Virus record (IMG/VR): IMGVR_UViG_3300031227_000018 | Location: 1-64,000 of that record | Direction: 5' to 3' (one strand) | DNA: 64,000 bases | Origin: a virus | In this document: piece after piece, positions 60,194 through 64,000 of the stretch | How the letters are laid out: every line of letters starts with the position of its first letter | Position numbering within the stretch: the first letter of the stretch is position 1 | Program-made: the position numbers and the translations under genes | Notes under the pieces: generated by a model | Told to the model about the DNA's origin: nothing | Databases searched by the model: none | What the model saw: only the letters and a program-made list of their open reading frames with translations

Positions 60194-61294
60194 ATGGCCC
60201 AACAAACAAAACTTATTATGTATGCACAGGAGCGTTACGATTTACCAGATTTTAACACTTTGCAATCTTTAATAGAAACCGATGAACAACTATTGAATAA
60301 AGGTGCTATTTCAGGGTTAAATTGTTATATTTTGGGTGGTTTTGTGGTAACTCACGTAGTTCCACCGAGTCTGAATATTAGCATCAATCCGATAGGTTCT
60401 GTTTTGATAGATGGTGCAAATGATGGCAGTTTATACTATGGTCCAGCTGGAACTGCATTGTTAACGGATACAGCAGTGGATGGCACCACAACTTATTTTT
60501 GGCTTGAGACCGATTTCCAAGGTGGTACGCCAGCAGTTAGAACCTTTTGGGATCCTGCTTCAATGGTTGGTGTTGGAGCTGAATTTAATCAAATAGTCAA
60601 CACTCAAAGAGAATTGATTGTTACTTTGAATAAAAACACAACGGGATTCCCTGTTTCTGGAACTACAATCCCATTGTGCAAAACAACTGCGATTGCTGGT
60701 AATATCACCACTTTTACAGATTGTCGTCAAATGTTGTTTAGACTGGGGTCAGGTGGGAATGCTCCAAATTTAGATTATGTATACCCATGGATAGCGGGTA
60801 GAGGCGAACCTGGGGTTTCTGGTGCTGTTGGTATATTCAGTGGTGGAGATAAACAGCTTGAAAATTTAAAAGATAGTTTAGATGCTATAATGTCAATGAT
60901 TAAAGAAATTAAATTTGGTAGTGCAACAGGTGCTGCAGCTGTTTGGTACGCACCTGCACATTCTAGTTTAGCAGATGTTTCTATTGCTATGACGGGTGGT
61001 GGAGTTTGGTCTTGGGCTTTGGGAACTGGAAGAGTTACACTTACGGCTGATGCAACAATATTGATACCTGGTACAGCTTTTATTAATACGATTGATTTTA
61101 CTGATCCAGAAGGAACTGGAAATGCATGGATAAGCATGCCAGCAAACGGGAATGTAGCTTATGTTGATATTGATAGAACTTCAAATGCAGTTTTAACCGC
61201 CACAGTCGTGGCTTCTTCGGCATACGTTCCAGCACCAGATAGATTTATAATGATACGTAGAATCAGTGACGCTGTTTATATTGGTATGGCATAA
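60194..61294 (+). CDS. tail fibre / receptor-binding-type protein
   Basis: A 366-residue beta-rich protein with SD GAGGAG. The N-terminal part (KLIMYAQERYDLPDFNTLQS) likely docks on the baseplate. The middle (VVTHVVPPSLNISINPIGSV, then GTALLTDTAVDGTTTYFWLE) and the C-terminal part (GTAFINTIDFTDPEGTGNAW, then DRFIMIRRISDAVYIGMA) look like a fibre with a tip domain. It is probably one component of the distal fibre. Confidence 0.65.
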   Translation: MAQQTKLIMYAQERYDLPDFNTLQSLIETDEQLLNKGAISGLNCYILGGFVVTHVVPPSLNISINPIGSVLIDGANDGSLYYGPAGTALLTDTAVDGTTTYFWLETDFQGGTPAVRTFWDPASMVGVGAEFNQIVNTQRELIVTLNKNTTGFPVSGTTIPLCKTTAIAGNITTFTDCRQMLFRLGSGGNAPNLDYVYPWIAGRGEPGVSGAVGIFSGGDKQLENLKDSLDAIMSMIKEIKFGSATGAAAVWYAPAHSSLADVSIAMTGGGVWSWALGTGRVTLTADATILIPGTAFINTIDFTDPEGTGNAWISMPANGNVAYVDIDRTSNAVLTATVVASSAYVPAPDRFIMIRRISDAVYIGMA

Positions 61295-61306
61295 AAGGAG
61301 ATTGAT

Positions 61307-62548
61307 ATGGCATTAATGAGATTGGATAATGGTGAATCAGGTGAACTCGCAACTCCATTGACTAAACAACATTTAGAGTATGTTGGAGGTGCTACTTTAA
61401 CAGAGGCAGATTCTCAGCCTGATTACAACACTCTTATCGCACCTAAAGTGGTGCATGGATTTGCTAATTTAGAGGATTTAACACTGGCATTAGCTAAGGT
61501 TGGAGATCTGTTCACTAATCGGTATGGTGATGATATATTTGGAATATTGGAGTGGCAGGCAGCAGCCCAAGCAGATTTTATTAATGGAGCTATTCTCAAC
61601 ATAGGTAATGGAGCTGTTATCAATGTATTGTCTGGAGGAGAAATAGAATGTCGATCTGGAGCGATAGTGGATTTTCAAGATGGTTGTACACCAAGTTTTG
61701 CAACCACCCCAGGAGCTCCGTTTACTGTTGCTGCTGGTGCAGCTGTGGTCACCAATTTAGATGCAGACAAAGTTGATGGTGCAAATGCATCTGCAACTCC
61801 ATCAAATGGCATAATTGTTATTGCTAATGCTAATGGGTTTTTAACAACTCCAGCAGCTGCTCCTACAGTTAATTATGAAGTGGCGAATAAAAAATATGTT
61901 GATGATTCGTCAGGAGCTATAATCGATCATGATCATTCGGTTAGTGGCACCAACCATGGTGGACAACTTGTTCCTGGAACGATATTTGCAGCAGGTAATA
62001 AAACTGGAACAGGCAAAGCGGTTCTTGATGAATTTCCAACTATAAAAGCTCCGACGATATCTCCTACAAGTGCAAGTGCCTTTATATCTGCTCATGAATA
62101 TTATAGAGCGGATGGAACGCCTGTTTATATGCAGGAAAAGGGGGAAGCTCGAACTCAAGTTGATGCGTCTTACGCTATAACAACTGTTGCAGATGCAAAT
62201 AATCGTAGGACTTATATATTCTATTGTGCATATACTGCTACTGGGGCTGGAGATGTTTGGATTGATGTATTTGATGCAACATTGCATGCAAGCGATGATC
62301 AAATAATGATACATGTTGAGGTAATGGGTTCAGATATTACTGGGGCAGCCTCATATTTACTTTGTGATGGAATGTGGCACTCAAGAAGGGGTGTTGGTGG
62401 CACCACGTTTGTTGGTGATGCGGGGTCAACTGGAGGGTGTGCGCAACAAATGGCGTGGGATGGAACAAGTAAGATGACGTATTCATTAAATCGCGATGAT
62501 ACAGTAGCAACGAGATATATGGTTAAAGCTACAGTGCAGGCTTGTTAA
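61307..62548 (+). CDS. tail fibre protein
   Basis: A 413-residue protein with SD AAAGGAG. VNYEVANKKYVDDSSGAI (about 188-205) is a short segment widely present in phage fibre proteins. Upstream are Gly/Ala/Val beta repeats (INVLSGGEIECRSGAIVDFQ). The C-terminal 140 residues (YEYYRADGTPVYMQEK-like start, then TFVGDAGSTGGCAQQMAW) form the probable receptor-binding tip. It overlaps the next gene by one base (TAATG). Confidence 0.7.
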   Translation: MALMRLDNGESGELATPLTKQHLEYVGGATLTEADSQPDYNTLIAPKVVHGFANLEDLTLALAKVGDLFTNRYGDDIFGILEWQAAAQADFINGAILNIGNGAVINVLSGGEIECRSGAIVDFQDGCTPSFATTPGAPFTVAAGAAVVTNLDADKVDGANASATPSNGIIVIANANGFLTTPAAAPTVNYEVANKKYVDDSSGAIIDHDHSVSGTNHGGQLVPGTIFAAGNKTGTGKAVLDEFPTIKAPTISPTSASAFISAHEYYRADGTPVYMQEKGEARTQVDASYAITTVADANNRRTYIFYCAYTATGAGDVWIDVFDATLHASDDQIMIHVEVMGSDITGAASYLLCDGMWHSRRGVGGTTFVGDAGSTGGCAQQMAWDGTSKMTYSLNRDDTVATRYMVKATVQAC

Positions 62549-62802
62549 TGCCAGAAAAAAAAGAAAATGATATATACATAAGAGATAGGGATAGCAAAAG
62601 TTATCGGCTTGCATTCTGGAGTTTCGTTGCTTCTCTTATTTTTGTATTTTTAGGAATTATAGAACATGTTCAATATGGAGACTTTATGTTGAAATTTAGA
62701 GCGGTGGAAGGTCAAGTTGTTTTGTTTCTACTTACTCCTTGCCTAAGTTTATATGGATTTCGTAGATATACAGATTATCTAGTGAAGAAAGGCGAAAAAT
62801 AG
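62548..62802 (+). CDS. two-TM membrane protein, holin candidate
   Basis: About 84 residues. ATG 62548 overlaps the fibre stop (TAATG). Two hydrophobic helices (LAFWSFVASLIFVFLGIIEH and VVLFLLTPCLSLYGF) are separated by a short charged loop, with charged ends (KKENDIYIRDRDSK and KKGEK). The size and topology match small holins. The position at the end of the tail operon fits late lysis, and an M15 endolysin is at 38592. The assignment is by topology only. Confidence 0.6.
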   Translation: MPEKKENDIYIRDRDSKSYRLAFWSFVASLIFVFLGIIEHVQYGDFMLKFRAVEGQVVLFLLTPCLSLYGFRRYTDYLVKKGEK

Positions 62803-62827
62803 GGAGGGGTAACCCCTACTCTTTTTT
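62801..62827. terminator. bidirectional terminator between convergent genes
   Basis: Stem of GGGG (62806-62809) with CCCC (62813-62816), extended by 62801-62805 with 62817-62822 and one bulged A at 62818. T run 62822-62827 on + strand and five A (T on the - strand) at 62795-62799 on the other side. It ends both the fibre operon and the - strand operon. Confidence 0.8.
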
Positions 62828-63007
62828 ATTATCTCCCTTTAAATATAACGGCTCAAACTTCCAATGTCTATAAGATTCATGTTTTCTACCGTTACAAGTT
62901 AAACACTTCCATCGCTTGTATTCTTTTTGAGTCCAAGGACTAACTTTTTCAAACAGTCTGTTCCCTTTACATCTAGGACAAAACAATATTTTAGTTCCTT
63001 CCCTCAT
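62816..63007 (-). CDS. small zinc-ribbon protein
   Basis: A 63-residue protein on the - strand, the last of a small leftward operon. Two CxxC pairs (FCPRCKGN near 9-16 and CLTCNGR near 35-41) form a zinc ribbon. The rest is basic (YKRWK, then HWKFEP). It may bind nucleic acid. The stop lies within the shared terminator hairpin. Confidence 0.65.
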   Translation of the reverse strand: MREGTKILFCPRCKGNRLFEKVSPWTQKEYKRWKCLTCNGRKHESYRHWKFEPLYLKGDNKKE

Positions 63008-63010
63008 ATC

Positions 63011-63424
63011 TCATTTTCCTTGCATAAATTCATTGTGCCCCATCTCTACCTCTTCGTACAGCCTAGCTATCTGCTTACAATGCTCATCTTCTCTGCGTTG
63101 GTACTTAACTATCTCCCTATCCTTCTCGTCTAACAGTTCTTGTATGAAGGCTTGTAGTTCAAGAAAGCCACCAAGGTCAGCCAAGTCATATACTCCACCT
63201 TTTACCTGAAGACCTTTCTTCTTAATTATGTCGAAGATAAGTTCTCTTAGCTTTTCCTTCCAGTCTTTAGGCTTATCACACCTAGCGCACCCCAACTGAA
63301 CAATACCAAACTTCTTCATCACCTTAATTACTTCATCGAAGAAGTCTGACATTGACACAGCCTTATCTAATTCATTTCCTCTTACATGCATGAAGCTGAC
63401 TTCACTTTTCTCTGAATCAATCAT
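63011..63424 (-). CDS. hypothetical protein with CxxC motif
   Basis: A 137-residue - strand protein with SD AGGAG upstream. The middle has CARCDKPKDW (about residues 46-55) and the C-terminal third is coiled-coil (FIQELLDEKDREIVKYQRRE, then IARLYEEVEMGHNEF). It overlaps closely with its downstream neighbour (three bases apart). The function is unknown. Confidence 0.6.
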   Translation of the reverse strand: MIDSEKSEVSFMHVRGNELDKAVSMSDFFDEVIKVMKKFGIVQLGCARCDKPKDWKEKLRELIFDIIKKKGLQVKGGVYDLADLGGFLELQAFIQELLDEKDREIVKYQRREDEHCKQIARLYEEVEMGHNEFMQGK

Positions 63425-63473
63425 CTTACACTCCTATGTAAACATTTGTAAAATTATAAGCATCAGGTTTTGG

Positions 63474-63851
63474 TTATACCTCATAATAGCCATCTTTGTT
63501 GGGTGTGGCTGGCCATATTATTTTATCATAGGGCTGTAGAAGCATAATTTTCTGCACTTCTTCCATAGAACCATATAGCGTTGTGGTTAAGTACCATATT
63601 GAATTGATCGCATTCACTACCCTGTTGATTAGAGCCGGTGCTAATAATAGCTTGGGTTCTTCTTCTACATAAAATTCCCAATTGTCATCAATTTTTTCAT
63701 CAATATCCCATGAATTTTCGCGGTTAGATCTACTGAATGTGTCTTTACCAAAAAACATTTTATCACCTACATAGAGTATCTTTATGTAGCAGTTTTCGCT
63801 CCATGCTTTCTTTCTTACTTTTCTTCCTACCATACTTTTTGTTATTAGCAT
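63474..63851 (-). CDS. hypothetical protein
   Basis: A 125-residue - strand protein with SD AAAGGAG. It starts LITKSMVGRKVRKKAWSENC and has a beta part (YIKILYVGDKMFFGKDTFSR) followed by an acidic WDIDEKIDDNWEFYVEEEPK stretch and a helical part. It resembles short DUF2829/MW1434-type phage proteins in its opening (KAWSENCYIKI), a weak impression only. The function is unknown. Confidence 0.55.
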   Translation of the reverse strand: MLITKSMVGRKVRKKAWSENCYIKILYVGDKMFFGKDTFSRSNRENSWDIDEKIDDNWEFYVEEEPKLLLAPALINRVVNAINSIWYLTTTLYGSMEEVQKIMLLQPYDKIIWPATPNKDGYYEV

Positions 63852-63863
63852 TTTATTTCTCCT

Positions 63864-64000
63864 TTAGATATTTAACAATGTTTTCTCAATAGCCAATACG
63901 ATAGCTAGGGAGGGTGTAGGTGCTGTTGCTTTTGCAGCAATGTTAGGCCCTAGATACCCCCATGACTTACTAAAACTTATGTCACATTCTTTATCAAAAA
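63864..64000 (-). CDS. 3' end of a gene (partial, leaves the window)
   Basis: On the - strand the frame is open from the window edge to TAA at 63864-63866, giving about 44 residues (ISFSKSWGYLGPNIAAKATA, then LAIVLAIEKTLLNI). The Ala/Gly-rich end may be hydrophobic or helical. It sits just upstream of the gene at 63474. The N-terminal part is outside the window, so nothing more can be said. Confidence 0.45.
   Translation of the reverse strand, partial: FDKECDISFSKSWGYLGPNIAAKATAPTPSLAIVLAIEKTLLNI

Noticed and set aside
62801-62827. Possible attachment site or inverted repeat at the strand switch
   Set aside because: The hairpin with T runs on both sides is fully explained as a bidirectional terminator between convergent genes.

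Overview
The window is a stretch of a large, AT-rich tailed-phage genome with a contractile tail (myovirus morphology, Caudoviricetes). The evidence is a recognisable tail sheath, tail tube, tape measure, baseplate hub, spike, gp25-like wedge and gpJ-like wedge, a prohead protease, a major capsid protein and an M15-type endolysin. Nearly all genes lie on the + strand, are tightly packed (many ATGA or TAATG overlaps) and carry good Shine-Dalgarno (SD) sequences; GTG and TTG starts occur. Four small genes at the right end are on the - strand, separated by a bidirectional terminator. Terminase and a recognisable portal are not in the window. The host cannot be named from the sequence.

Layout. 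1-8390: mostly small genes of unknown function, with two sugar-nucleotide genes (a ManC-like mannose-1-phosphate guanylyltransferase and a GalE-like epimerase), a secreted cysteine-containing protein, a tRNA-like structured RNA (2996-3156) and a gene interrupted by one in-frame TGA (4697-4924). 8391-8999: a protein with a sigma region 4-like helix-turn-helix. 9027-12551: prohead protease joined to a long scaffold-like tail, plus small head-assembly proteins. 12616-22646: virion surface proteins, fibres and a beta-helix protein. 22702-34265: a twelve-kilobase glycan cassette with glycosyltransferases, methyltransferases, a pyruvyltransferase-family enzyme, a sulfotransferase, an APS kinase, a DUF2061-like membrane protein, a nitroreductase and a nucleotidyltransferase. 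34302-36909: holin-like protein, acidic scaffold candidate and major capsid protein. 37076-42637: connector and neck proteins with an endolysin. 42654-62802: sheath, tube, chaperones, tape measure, baseplate, fibres and a two-TM holin candidate. 62816-64000: - strand small genes.

The most interesting signal is regulatory. Ten intergenic sites share a TAAAAAT-like heptamer, exactly 16 bases, then TATA(A/G/C)T. The first overlaps the end of the sigma-like gene and the others head the virion and glycan transcription units. None was seen before 8.99 kb. At three sites the predicted transcript would start at or within a few bases of the start codon, suggesting leaderless late mRNAs. The sigma-like protein is the natural candidate for reading the -35-position heptamer. 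A second notable system is the glycan cassette, in which APS kinase would make PAPS (sulfate donor) for the adjacent sulfotransferase, so the phage appears equipped to sulfate a glycan, either on its own virion or on the host surface.

Functions are inferred from motifs read by eye; no database search was run.
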